From the NCBI RefSeq assembly GCF_900115175.1, contig NZ_FOYV01000001.1, positions 496,001-560,000 of the forward strand: a stretch of 64,000 bases of DNA. The letters are read 5' to 3'. Of this stretch, positions 18,392 to 28,091 are shown one piece after another. This DNA is from Marinobacter gudaonensis (GTDB taxonomy: Bacteria > Pseudomonadota > Gammaproteobacteria > Pseudomonadales > Oleiphilaceae). Within the stretch, counting starts at the first letter, position 1. Each line of letters begins with the position of its first letter. The position numbers were made by a program, and so were the translations under genes. The notes under the pieces are model-generated. The model saw nothing but the letters and a program-made list of their open reading frames with translations. It was not told the DNA's origin and did not search any database.

Positions 18392-19114
18392 ATGACCGAC
18401 ATACAGACCCTGCGGGAAGAGCTTGAAGGCCAGAGCCCCCGCGCCATCCTCAAGGCGGCCCTGAAACAGTACGACAACATCGCCATCTCCTTCAGCGGTG
18501 CGGAAGACGTGGTGCTGATCGAAATGGCCCACAAGCTGACCGACAACATGCAGGTGTTCACACTCGACACCGGCCGACTGCACCCGGAAACCTACGAGTT
18601 TGTCGAAAAGGTGCGCAAGCACTACGGCATTGACATCGAAGTGCTGTTTCCGGACCAGGCCGAGGTTCAGGAAATGGTCAACAAGAAGGGCCTGTTCAGC
18701 TTTTACGAAGACGGCCACAGCGAGTGCTGCGGTATACGCAAGGTCAACCCGCTGCGACGAAAGCTGGCCACCGTGGACGCCTGGATTACCGGCCAGCGAA
18801 AAGACCAGAGCCCTGGCACCCGTAATGACGTTCCCGTGGTTCAGGAAGACACGGCGTTCTCCACCCCTGACAAAACGCTGGTGAAGTTCAACCCGCTGGC
18901 AAACTGGACGTCAAAAGAGGTGTGGGACTACATCCGCATGTCGGAGGCCCCGTACAACGCTCTGCACGAGAAGGGGTTTGTCAGTATCGGCTGCCAGCCC
19001 TGCACCCGCCCGGTCCTGCCCGGACAACACGAGCGCGAGGGCCGCTGGTGGTGGGAAGAAGCCACCCAGAAGGAATGCGGCCTGCACGCCGGTAACCTGA
19101 TCGCCCGCAACTGA
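18392..19114 (+). CDS. cysH: Assimilatory adenylylsulfate (APS) reductase
   Basis: Reduces activated sulfate to sulfite for cysteine synthesis. The 240-residue protein carries CC at 112-113 (SECCGIRK) and CxxC at 201-204 (IGCQPCTRP), the four cysteines that hold a 4Fe-4S cluster in APS-type CysH, plus the catalytic cysteine in KECGLH at 229. Cluster-free enzymes that use PAPS lack CC and CxxC, so APS is the likely substrate. The ATG at 18392 follows GGAGG by 12 bp. The convergent neighbour is cysB, regulator of this pathway. Confidence 0.95.
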   Translation: MTDIQTLREELEGQSPRAILKAALKQYDNIAISFSGAEDVVLIEMAHKLTDNMQVFTLDTGRLHPETYEFVEKVRKHYGIDIEVLFPDQAEVQEMVNKKGLFSFYEDGHSECCGIRKVNPLRRKLATVDAWITGQRKDQSPGTRNDVPVVQEDTAFSTPDKTLVKFNPLANWTSKEVWDYIRMSEAPYNALHEKGFVSIGCQPCTRPVLPGQHEREGRWWWEEATQKECGLHAGNLIARN

Positions 19115-19160
19115 GCGGGCGCCGGGCTACCGGCCTTCAACCTTGCTGACACTCCGACTG

Positions 19161-20171
<1,011 letters not shown>

Positions 20172-20397
20172 TCAAATCAAAGGGCTTTCTGAATCAACGT
20201 GCAGTCGCGAACAGGCCTGTTGCGGATCCGGGCACGCTTGAGAAGAATACGCATAAAAAAGGATTCTTTCATTCTTTTTTATTCTAGGTTATTCCCTGTA
20301 CACAGTTTAGACCAAAAATGCATTTACGCAGCCCCTGACAAAACTCTTTGTTTCCGACACAATCCACGTTATCCACGTGCCAGCTTTCAGGACTGCC

Positions 20398-23133
20398 ATG
20401 CTGCTAACCACCAAATTCCTCCGGCCGACCGCCGATCCGCGCGCCGTCAAGCGCGACCGGCTGAGTGCGCTGCTGGTGCCCGACCACCAGCGTCGGCTGA
20501 ATCTGGTGATCGCACCGGCCGGTTTCGGCAAAACCACCCTGGTCGCGCAATGGTGCGCACAGAATACGTCCCCCACCGCCTGGCTCTCCCTGGACGAACA
20601 CGACGACGAACCACGGCGATTCTGGCAGTACGTTGTCGGCGCGTTCGAACACGCCGGACTGCCCGGGGCCGGTGACCTCCGCAAGAGCCTGGCCCGGCAA
20701 ACAGACGATGATTTCATCGACACCGTTACCGGTCTGGTTAATACCCTGGCCAGCGACGGCAGCCCCTGGACCCTGGTGCTGGATGATTTTCACTACGTGG
20801 GCCAGGCGGAGCTGCTTCGGCAATTTTCCTATTTCCTGGATTACCTGCCGCCCGGAGTGCTGGTCACCCTCGCCTCCCGAACCGAACCCCAGCTTCCCCT
20901 GGCCCGCTGGCGGGTAAGGCGGTGGGTGCAGGACATTCACCCGGGACTGCTGGCATTTTCTGAAGAAGAGTGTCGCCAGTTCTTCGAGGGAACCATGGGC
21001 CTTACTATCTCCAGCGACGACGCCCGAGCCATCTGTCGGAAAACAGAGGGATGGGTTGCCGCCATGCAGCTGTCTGCACTCTCAGGCCACGGCAGCGCGC
21101 CCGAAGGACACCAAATCAGCGTTGACGAGCGCCATATCAGCGATTACGTACTGACGGAAGTACTCGACCAGCAACCACCAGAGCTGGCAGATTTCCTCCT
21201 GGAAACCGCCTGCTGCCCTCGCCTGTGTGCGTCACTGTGCGATGAGGTTCGGGAATCGGGCAACAGCCAGGAGATGCTGGAGCGCCTGCTCGGCCAGAAC
21301 CTGTTCCTGATCCCCCTGGACACCCGCAACGAATGGTTCCGTTACCACGATCTGTTCCGCGATGCCTTGCTGCTGCGAATCCAGCAGACCCAACCCGAAA
21401 GAGCGGCGACACTCTGGCAGAACACCATCCACTGGCTCCTTGCCCACGGCCATGTGCAGGAAGCCATTGCCCAGATCGTGCGTCGGGAAGACTGGCCATG
21501 GCTGTCTGAGGTCCTGGCCAGGCACGGCAACAATCTCATCCACAGTGGGTTCCACCTGCCGGTGCTCGACTGGCTGGACGCCCTGCCCCAGAACCTGGTG
21601 ACAGACAACCCCCAGCTACAGATGCTGAAGATCTGGGGCCTGTTCTTCGCCAATCGGCTGGACAGTCTCGAACCCCTCCTCGGCGCTCTCGAAGACCTCC
21701 TCGACCGCAGGGTCGCCGATTCCCATCCCGATGCCGAAGGGGCCCTGGGCCTGCAGAGCGAGATTTCCCTGATGCGGTCCTATCTGGCCCGCACCCGCAG
21801 CGATGACAAAAGCGCCAGTGACCTCACCCGCCAGGTCCTCAGGGAAATCGACCATACCCGCATTCCGCTGAAATCCGTTACCTACTACGGTCTGGGCCTG
21901 GACTACTTCGGCAAGGGCGAGCTGGTGGAGGCAGAGGATGCGCTGCGCTCCGCGGTTCGGTACGGTCAGGTGGAACACAAACCCAGCACGGTGCTGTCCA
22001 GCGGTGGTTTGCTGGCCTGGATACTCTATAACCGCGGCGATATCGATCTGGCCCTGGAGACGTGTCTCGAAATTCGGCAGTGGGTTGACCGGCATTACTC
22101 GGATCCCAGCCAGCCCCGACTGATTTCCTGCTGGCAAAACAGCACCCTGTGTGAAATCTACCGGGAACGGGACAACCCCAAGCTTGCAGCGAGCCATCTC
22201 CAACCGCTGCTGGAGCATGTGGAACGGGGCACCGAACCGGGCCAGCACGTGGTCATTCAGTATGTCCGGGGGCACCTGGCATTCAGCGAAGGCCGGCTCG
22301 ATGAAGCCATCGAGATCCTGAAAGACGCCGCCTACGTGGGTCGAAAGCGTCGCGACCAGATTGTCTTCGAGCCGCCGGCGAGCGCCGCATTGCTGGCCCG
22401 CTGCTACCTTGCCAACGACCAGCCGGAAAAAGCACGGGCCTGTCTGGAATCCTGGTCGGACACCCGGTTCACCAACCCGCTGAACCTGGAACAATACCAG
22501 CTCGCCGAAGCCCGCGTGCTGCTCGCCCACGCGCAGGCTCAGGAGGCCCTGGAGCTGCTTGAACGCCTGATGAAACCGGCCGAGGAAAGTGGCCACAACC
22601 GTCACCTGGTAGAGATATTGCTGGTGTATGGCGAGGCACTGGGCCTGCTGGAGCGTCGGGAAGAAAGCGAGCAGGTACTCTCCCGCGCCCTGGGCCTGGC
22701 CGCAGAAGCGGGCTTTGTAAGACTGCTGGCCGAGGAAAGCACGAACCTCCGGGCACGGTTGCTGGCATTGCCTGCCCTCAACACACCTGGTCGCTGGAAC
22801 GATCGGGTCCGTTCCCTGTTACAAGAGTCTCTGTTACAAGGCTCCCGACCAGCGGCGCCCCTAACGGAGACGTCCGACCCCGTTCGCTCAACCAGCTCAC
22901 CGGAATCAGCCGAAAGACGTACTGAAGCGCTGCCCGAGCCCCTCAGCCAACGAGAACTGGAAGTGCTTGCACTGATTCACGAGGGCCATGCCAACAAGGA
23001 GATCGCCACACGCATGGCGGTGGCGCCGGCAACGGTGAAGGCCCATATTCGCAACCTGTACGGCAAGCTGGGCGTTGGCCGGCGCACGGAAGCCCTGGCA
23101 AGGGCCCGCGAGCTGGGCCTGCTTCCGACCTGA
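20398..23133 (+). CDS. MalT/AlkS-type LuxR transcriptional activator
   Basis: Large STAND-class ATPase regulator of about 911 residues. The N-terminus MLLTTKFLRPTADPRAVKRD leads into a NOD module with Walker A APAGFGKTTLVAQW and a DDFHYV Walker B region. A long helical repeat part (about 400-800) is probably the inducer-binding TPR array. The C-terminal LuxR helix-turn-helix reads LSQRELEVLALIHEGHANKE and ATVKAHIRNLYGKLGVGRRT. The ATG at 20398 (CAGGA 6 bp upstream) is preferred to a GTG at 20377. MalT controls maltose use and AlkS alkane use; the target here is unknown, as no catabolic genes are adjacent. Confidence 0.9.
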   Translation: MLLTTKFLRPTADPRAVKRDRLSALLVPDHQRRLNLVIAPAGFGKTTLVAQWCAQNTSPTAWLSLDEHDDEPRRFWQYVVGAFEHAGLPGAGDLRKSLARQTDDDFIDTVTGLVNTLASDGSPWTLVLDDFHYVGQAELLRQFSYFLDYLPPGVLVTLASRTEPQLPLARWRVRRWVQDIHPGLLAFSEEECRQFFEGTMGLTISSDDARAICRKTEGWVAAMQLSALSGHGSAPEGHQISVDERHISDYVLTEVLDQQPPELADFLLETACCPRLCASLCDEVRESGNSQEMLERLLGQNLFLIPLDTRNEWFRYHDLFRDALLLRIQQTQPERAATLWQNTIHWLLAHGHVQEAIAQIVRREDWPWLSEVLARHGNNLIHSGFHLPVLDWLDALPQNLVTDNPQLQMLKIWGLFFANRLDSLEPLLGALEDLLDRRVADSHPDAEGALGLQSEISLMRSYLARTRSDDKSASDLTRQVLREIDHTRIPLKSVTYYGLGLDYFGKGELVEAEDALRSAVRYGQVEHKPSTVLSSGGLLAWILYNRGDIDLALETCLEIRQWVDRHYSDPSQPRLISCWQNSTLCEIYRERDNPKLAASHLQPLLEHVERGTEPGQHVVIQYVRGHLAFSEGRLDEAIEILKDAAYVGRKRRDQIVFEPPASAALLARCYLANDQPEKARACLESWSDTRFTNPLNLEQYQLAEARVLLAHAQAQEALELLERLMKPAEESGHNRHLVEILLVYGEALGLLERREESEQVLSRALGLAAEAGFVRLLAEESTNLRARLLALPALNTPGRWNDRVRSLLQESLLQGSRPAAPLTETSDPVRSTSSPESAERRTEALPEPLSQRELEVLALIHEGHANKEIATRMAVAPATVKAHIRNLYGKLGVGRRTEALARARELGLLPT

Positions 23134-23149
23134 TCCGGTCATTCCATTT

Positions 23150-23165
23150 TGTGACATGCGTCACA
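23150..23165. promoter_or_regulatory. Candidate CRP/Vfr-type site
   Basis: TGTGAC-N4-GTCACA, which matches the TGTGA-N6-TCACA core of CRP-family sites. It lies 17 bp after the MalT-like stop and ahead of a possible small RNA. No promoter elements beside it are convincing. Confidence 0.45.
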
Positions 23166-23179
23166 CTTTGGAGTGACTA

Positions 23180-23376
23180 TCGAAAAGGACTACGCCCTTT
23201 GGACGATCCGTTTACGCCCCCTGCTGCCCTATGATTCTCCCATCGGTGAGGGAAACCTCACCTGGAATTCTGAAACTTCAGGCCTTCAGATTTCTTGTTT
23301 CGCGTTGTTTCGACGCCCCGGGTTCGAGAGAACCCCTTCCCTAAGAGCCATCCTTCACAGGTTGGCTCTTTTTTTT
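23180..23376 (+). ncRNA. Candidate structured small RNA
   Basis: The 267-bp gap between the MalT-like gene and dinG has no credible ORF but several strong local hairpins in plus-strand sense. One is a 7-bp stem GGTGAGG-GAAA-CCTCACC (23245-23262). Another is GGGTTC-GAGA-GAACCC (23320-23335). Both loops are GNRA tetraloops. A strong terminator closes the region. The 5' end is uncertain; a CRP-like palindrome lies at 23150-23165. It could instead be a structured 3' end of the upstream mRNA. I do not recognise a known family. Confidence 0.45.
23343..23376 (+). terminator. Strong rho-independent terminator
   Basis: Stem AAGAGCCA / TGGCTCTT (23343-23350 and 23363-23370) followed by a run of T to 23376. 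It lies 210 bp past the MalT-like stop and points away from dinG, which is convergent. Confidence 0.88.
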
Positions 23377-23400
23377 GCCGGATGACTCAACAGTGCCGGC

Positions 23401-25605
23401 TCAGGGCTCGATGATCCTGCGGAACGGTGGCAGGGCATCCAGCAGCAACTGCCCGTAGCGCCGCGCAATAATCCGGCGATCCAGAATCGTTACCCTACCT
23501 GTGTCCTGTTCCGTACGAAGCAGACGCCCAACGGCCTGCACCAGTTTGATAGACGCGTCGGGCACCGTGATCTCCATGAACGGATTGCCGCCACGTTGCG
23601 TCACCCATTCCGCGAGGCTCGCCTCAATGGGGTCGTCTGGCACAGAGAATGGCAGGCGGGTGATCACCACATGGTGCAGGTACTTGCCGGGCAGATCGAT
23701 GCCCTCGGCAAAGCTGGCGACGCCGAACAACACACTGGCCCGGCCTTCATCAACCCGGCTGCAATGCTGTCTCAGCACCTCGCCCTTGGCCATGTCGTCC
23801 TGGGTGATGATCAGCTCGGGATACTCCGGGGCCAGCGCATCACGCACCTGCTGCATCTGCCGGCGGGAGGTGAACAGCACCAGGGTGGCTTTTTCTCCGG
23901 CCCAAAGGCCCGGAAGGCGCCTGATCAGTTCATCCGCGAAACCATCGTCAGTGGGCATGGCCGACATTGCCGGCACTTCCACCGTTGCCATGTCGCCGTA
24001 CCGGAAGGAACTGGGCACCACGAGGAACCGACTGTCCTTTGGCAGCCCTGCCCTTGCGTTCAAACGGTCGAACCGGCCCAGGGCTGTCAGGGTCGCGCTG
24101 GTCAGCACGGCGCCATAGGCCCTGGACCAGAGTCGCGTGTACAGCAGGTTATCCGCCAGCACAGGTGAGCTGTAAAGGGTAATATCCTCGGCGTGGTCCC
24201 ACCGCTGGCGCACAGCCCAACGTGCCGGTGGCGGGCTCTTGCGGTTCGCGGCAGGGGGCTTCTGCGCGCCATCTCCTTCGTTGTCCGGATCGGCCTCGCC
24301 CTCCGGTTTGGCCGCGTTCTGCTCGCACCAGGCCGTCCATAACCGCAGCTGGTCCTCAGCCCGGCTGTGGAAGGAACCGATCACCGGGTACCAGGCCTCG
24401 GCGGTCTCCCTGTCCAGCTCATGCTCCTTGCGCTCGTCAAACGCACCCTGCAGTTCATCGGCAAGCACACCCAGATGTCGAACGAGGTTGGCAGTGGCAA
24501 TGCGGGTTTCCGCAGCCAGTTCCGCCATGGCCTCCGGCAGTTCACCCTCCGGGTAACGCCACTGGGCAGTGCGCCTCTCCTCGTTGAATTCCCAGCCGGT
24601 ATTGCTCTCCGATTCCTCGTATACCCGACTCAGCACCAGATCCACTTCCCGGGAGGCGCCGCCAATACGGTCGAGGGATTTTGCCGCCTGGCTGCCACCC
24701 GGCAGGTACGGCTGCATCTTGACCAGTGCCTGGGACAGCTGTTTCAACCACTGCCGGGTAGCATTCAAGGGCACCGAGGCAGCGAAATGATTGAGCGCCT
24801 TGTCGGGCAGGTGGTGCGCCTCATCGAAGATATAAAGAGCGTTCTCCGGCTCGGGCAGGATGGCACCGCCCCCCAGGGCCAGGTCCGCCAACACGAGATC
24901 ATGGTTGGCGACCACAATATCGGCCTCGTCCAGGTCCTTCCGGGCGTCAAAAAACGCACAGCTGTCGAAGTACGCGCAGTGCCGGTTGGTGCACTGTCGG
25001 TGGTCGGTGGTCACCTGCCGCCACACATCGTCCGGAATCTGCTCGGGCCAGTGGTCCCGGTCGCCATCCCACTGCCGGGAACCATAACTGGCCAGCATTT
25101 CCTCAAAGAAAGCGCGGGTGCCGGCTTCCTCGGATTTCGGGCCATCCAGGAGAAACAGAGGCATGGTGTCACTGTCACCGTTGCCTTCATCATGGAGCCT
25201 TGCCTCCAGCCGCGACAGGCAGAGGTAACGCCCCCGCCCCTTGGCCAGCGTCCAGTTGAACGCCAGTTTGCTGTGTTTTTTCAGATCCGGCAGGTCCTTG
25301 AGCACTATCTGATCCTGCAGGGCGACCGTTGCGGTGGAAATCACCAGGGTTTTGCCAAGCGCCCGGGCCACAGGGATAGCTGCAATCAGGTAGGCAAGGG
25401 TCTTGCCGGTACCGGTGCCGGCCTCAACCACGCAGGCAGCCGGGGCGGAGGTACGCTGTCCGTCATCGTCTGTGATATCCCCCATGTAACGGGCGATCTC
25501 CGCAATCATCAGGCGCTGGCCATAACGGGCCCGGATCGATTTTCCGGCCAGAACGTCACGGTAGCCCTGCTGGATCTGCTGCTTGATCTCGTCGGTCAGG
25601 GCCAT
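23401..25605 (-). CDS. dinG: ATP-dependent DNA helicase DinG
   Basis: XPD-type superfamily 2 helicase that unwinds DNA forks and R-loops, 734 residues. Walker A is EAGTGTGKTLAYL and the Walker B box is DEAHHLPD. Four cysteines for the 4Fe-4S cluster can be read, one in GRGRYLCLSRLEARL and three in QCTNRHCAYFDSC. The C-terminal helicase motif VQAVGRLLRTEQDTGRVTIL is intact. The gspB stop overlaps its start by 1 bp. Confidence 0.95.
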   Translation of the reverse strand: MALTDEIKQQIQQGYRDVLAGKSIRARYGQRLMIAEIARYMGDITDDDGQRTSAPAACVVEAGTGTGKTLAYLIAAIPVARALGKTLVISTATVALQDQIVLKDLPDLKKHSKLAFNWTLAKGRGRYLCLSRLEARLHDEGNGDSDTMPLFLLDGPKSEEAGTRAFFEEMLASYGSRQWDGDRDHWPEQIPDDVWRQVTTDHRQCTNRHCAYFDSCAFFDARKDLDEADIVVANHDLVLADLALGGGAILPEPENALYIFDEAHHLPDKALNHFAASVPLNATRQWLKQLSQALVKMQPYLPGGSQAAKSLDRIGGASREVDLVLSRVYEESESNTGWEFNEERRTAQWRYPEGELPEAMAELAAETRIATANLVRHLGVLADELQGAFDERKEHELDRETAEAWYPVIGSFHSRAEDQLRLWTAWCEQNAAKPEGEADPDNEGDGAQKPPAANRKSPPPARWAVRQRWDHAEDITLYSSPVLADNLLYTRLWSRAYGAVLTSATLTALGRFDRLNARAGLPKDSRFLVVPSSFRYGDMATVEVPAMSAMPTDDGFADELIRRLPGLWAGEKATLVLFTSRRQMQQVRDALAPEYPELIITQDDMAKGEVLRQHCSRVDEGRASVLFGVASFAEGIDLPGKYLHHVVITRLPFSVPDDPIEASLAEWVTQRGGNPFMEITVPDASIKLVQAVGRLLRTEQDTGRVTILDRRIIARRYGQLLLDALPPFRRIIEP

Positions 25606-26369
25606 CAGCGGGGGCTCACCCAGTCGCGGACCACACCCACCCGAAAACGGCGGCCGTCCCGGCTCAACACCACGCCGTCCTCGGTGATATCTTCCACGCG
25701 AAGGCCCTGAAACGAGTCACCGATCCGCAGGTAGCTATTGTTGATCATCACCCGGCGGGAGCCCGGCGACGACGAATAGATATGACTGTTGAAGGTCAAA
25801 TCCGGAATACCCTTCTGAAATGAGAGGGGCAACTCTACCAGATGAGGTACCCGACCGGCCTGTTCGGGGGGTGACTGAATGACGCCGTCCGCTGCCTCTT
25901 GGACCGCAGAAGCATCAACCGAAGGCACGATGATGGTTGCCCGCTCCTGCGCTGATGAAACCGCTGAGGCAGTAGACTTGCGAACAGGCTGATCCTCATC
26001 AGGTTGGTTGACCGGGGACTGGGCCAGATTACCGGACTCTGCCACCGCATTTTCCGGCCGGGTCTCTATTTCGGGCTGCACCGACGGAGATGACACCGGA
26101 TTGGCGGTCGACTCCTGTGCCTCCGCGGACGGAGTGGTATCTGCAGCCGTTGCAGCAGGCGCAGCCGAGAACGATCTCTCGCGCTCCGGCCAGAATACAT
26201 AGGCGAGAACCGCTGCATTAAGCACCAATGCCACGGCGACCCACACAACGGGCGACACGCCCTTCTTTTTTGGGCGATGAATCAACTGAACCTGCTGGCC
26301 CAGATCCGGCACCTGGCCTTGACGGCGCTCGGTTTCGGATTTTCGCAATGCGTCAAGAATATACGACAT
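25605..26369 (-). CDS. gspB: General secretion pathway protein B
   Basis: 254-residue inner-membrane protein. The N-terminus MSYILDALRKSETERRQGQV is the GspB signature, one transmembrane helix lies at about residues 38-60, a proline/alanine/glutamate-rich periplasmic linker follows, and the C-terminal 80 residues form the T2SSB domain with INNSYLRIGDSFQGLRVEDI. With GspA it is thought to help the secretin GspD pass through peptidoglycan. It lies 2 bp after gspA. No other type II secretion gene is in the window. Confidence 0.9.
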   Translation of the reverse strand: MSYILDALRKSETERRQGQVPDLGQQVQLIHRPKKKGVSPVVWVAVALVLNAAVLAYVFWPERERSFSAAPAATAADTTPSAEAQESTANPVSSPSVQPEIETRPENAVAESGNLAQSPVNQPDEDQPVRKSTASAVSSAQERATIIVPSVDASAVQEAADGVIQSPPEQAGRVPHLVELPLSFQKGIPDLTFNSHIYSSSPGSRRVMINNSYLRIGDSFQGLRVEDITEDGVVLSRDGRRFRVGVVRDWVSPR

Positions 26370-26371
26370 GA

Positions 26372-28090
26372 TTACTCATTCTCACGGAGCCGCTGCGCGC
26401 TTTCGGATTGGGGCTGCGGCACCGCCTTCTCGGAGCTGAGCCGTGGTACTGCCGCGCCCAGATCGTTGTTCATCTGGATAATGGTCATGGCGCCCGCAAT
26501 ACCGTCCACGGTCAATCCCCGGAGGGACTGGTACCAGCGTACCTGAGCCTCGGCGTCCAGGCGCTTGATCCGGTCGCTATCAGACAGTGATCCGGCAAAC
26601 CGATCCGCAAGATCCATCATCCGGGCGCCAATCCAGAGCTGCTCGCCGGCACCATTGCCGGAGAACCGCTCGTCGGTCATGTACTCGGGAAAGCGCCACA
26701 ACACCCGGTAGTCGCCATACCAATAGGGCTCGATGCTGGCAAAGGAAACGATATGCCGTCCATCCGCAAGCATAATCCCGGCCCGGTCGCCGTCCAGGTG
26801 GCGCAGCACAACAAACCCCCGATTACCCTGCTCATCCTGCAACGCCAGCATGGCCGGCCGGTCGAGAAACTCCAGGCTTCGACGACTTCCCTGCCGCTCG
26901 AGACAACCGAGCCCCTGATTTCGCGCGTAGTCACAGGCCACGGGTGCGCTGGAGGGGTTGTACTGAAGCCCCCAGGCGCGAAACAGGGCCTTGAACGCCG
27001 TAACTGAGTCCAGCAACTGGGCAGGCACAGCCAGGGACGGCAGAACGTCCGGTTGCTCAACGCTTGTTTCGGGCTCGGCAACGTCAGTCTCTATCGAAGG
27101 CTCTTCGGCACGCTCGACCGCGCCCTGGAGAACCGACTCCTCGGCCTGTGCGATCAGCGCGGGTTCCGGATTCCAGCGCTGGAACAGCCAGACCGTACTG
27201 ATGATCGCCACGAGTATGGATGCAGCCACCACCAGCACCTGCGAACGATCCGGCCTGCGTGCCGACCGTGCGGCTCCTGCCACTGAATTACCACGAACCT
27301 CTTTTGCTGCACACTTGATGTGACTGGCAGAGACCTCGTGCTCGCCCTCGGCGTAGGCGCCCAGGAGGGCCCGATCGCTGATCAGGTTGATCAGTCTCGG
27401 GATGCCCTGGCTCTCCCGGTACAGCCGCTGAACCGCGCCGGAGGAGAAGACATCCCCCCGCAGCCCGGCCACGCCCAGGCGATAGCGGAGGTAGGCCGGC
27501 AACTCCTGCCTGCCGATGGCATCGAGATGATAACGGGCAGTCACCCTCTGATTGAGCTGCCGCAGTTCCGGCAGTGCTAGCATATCCTGGAGCTCGGGCT
27601 GGCCCAGCAACACAATCTGCAGCAGTTTCTTTTCGGCTGTCTCGAGGTTGGTGAGCAGGCGTAGCTGCTCCAGCACGTCTGCCGAAAGGTTCTGGGCCTC
27701 GTCGATCATCAAGACCTTGTGCCGGCCGGCGGCGTGGGCCCGGAGCAGATCCCGGTTGATCAGGTCCACCAGTTCCTTGATGCTGGCGCCCAGATCGTGG
27801 CTGATTTCCAGTTCATCACAAACCGAAGACAACAGTTCCCTGGCAGACAGTCGTGGATTAAGGATCAGTGCTATATCGACGTTGTCGGGCGCATTCTCGA
27901 TAAAACAGCGGGATACGGTGGTCTTTCCAGTGCCCACCTCACCGGTGATCACAATGAAGCCGCCCTGCCCCTGCACACCGTACATCAGATGGGCGAGCGC
28001 CTCCTTGTGGCGGTCACTCAGGTACAGGTAGCGCGGATCCGGCGCAATGGAAAACGGTGGTTCCCGAAAGCCGAAAAAATCGTAATACAT
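26372..28090 (-). CDS. gspA: GspA/ExeA-type AAA ATPase with peptidoglycan-binding domain
   Basis: 572 residues. The N-terminus MYYDFFGFREPPFSIAPDPR is typical of ExeA. The AAA domain holds Walker A GEVGTGKTTVSRCF and Walker B VLMIDEAQNLSADVLEQLRL. A transmembrane helix near residue 285 (VLVVAASILVAIISTVWLF) leads to a periplasmic part ending in a peptidoglycan-binding module, LRGLTVDGIAGAMTIIQMNN. The pair gspA-gspB modifies or anchors to the cell wall for secretin assembly. Start at 28090 abuts the patatin gene by 1 bp. Confidence 0.92.
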   Translation of the reverse strand: MYYDFFGFREPPFSIAPDPRYLYLSDRHKEALAHLMYGVQGQGGFIVITGEVGTGKTTVSRCFIENAPDNVDIALILNPRLSARELLSSVCDELEISHDLGASIKELVDLINRDLLRAHAAGRHKVLMIDEAQNLSADVLEQLRLLTNLETAEKKLLQIVLLGQPELQDMLALPELRQLNQRVTARYHLDAIGRQELPAYLRYRLGVAGLRGDVFSSGAVQRLYRESQGIPRLINLISDRALLGAYAEGEHEVSASHIKCAAKEVRGNSVAGAARSARRPDRSQVLVVAASILVAIISTVWLFQRWNPEPALIAQAEESVLQGAVERAEEPSIETDVAEPETSVEQPDVLPSLAVPAQLLDSVTAFKALFRAWGLQYNPSSAPVACDYARNQGLGCLERQGSRRSLEFLDRPAMLALQDEQGNRGFVVLRHLDGDRAGIMLADGRHIVSFASIEPYWYGDYRVLWRFPEYMTDERFSGNGAGEQLWIGARMMDLADRFAGSLSDSDRIKRLDAEAQVRWYQSLRGLTVDGIAGAMTIIQMNNDLGAAVPRLSSEKAVPQPQSESAQRLRENE

Positions 28091-28091
28091 A

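Noticed and set aside
23173..23385. Small plus-strand ORF of 70 codons
   Set aside because: Lies over the candidate RNA hairpins and terminator, with no ribosome site or protein-like composition.
24367..25710. Plus-strand open frame of 447 codons
   Set aside because: Antisense to DinG, whose helicase motifs are unambiguous.
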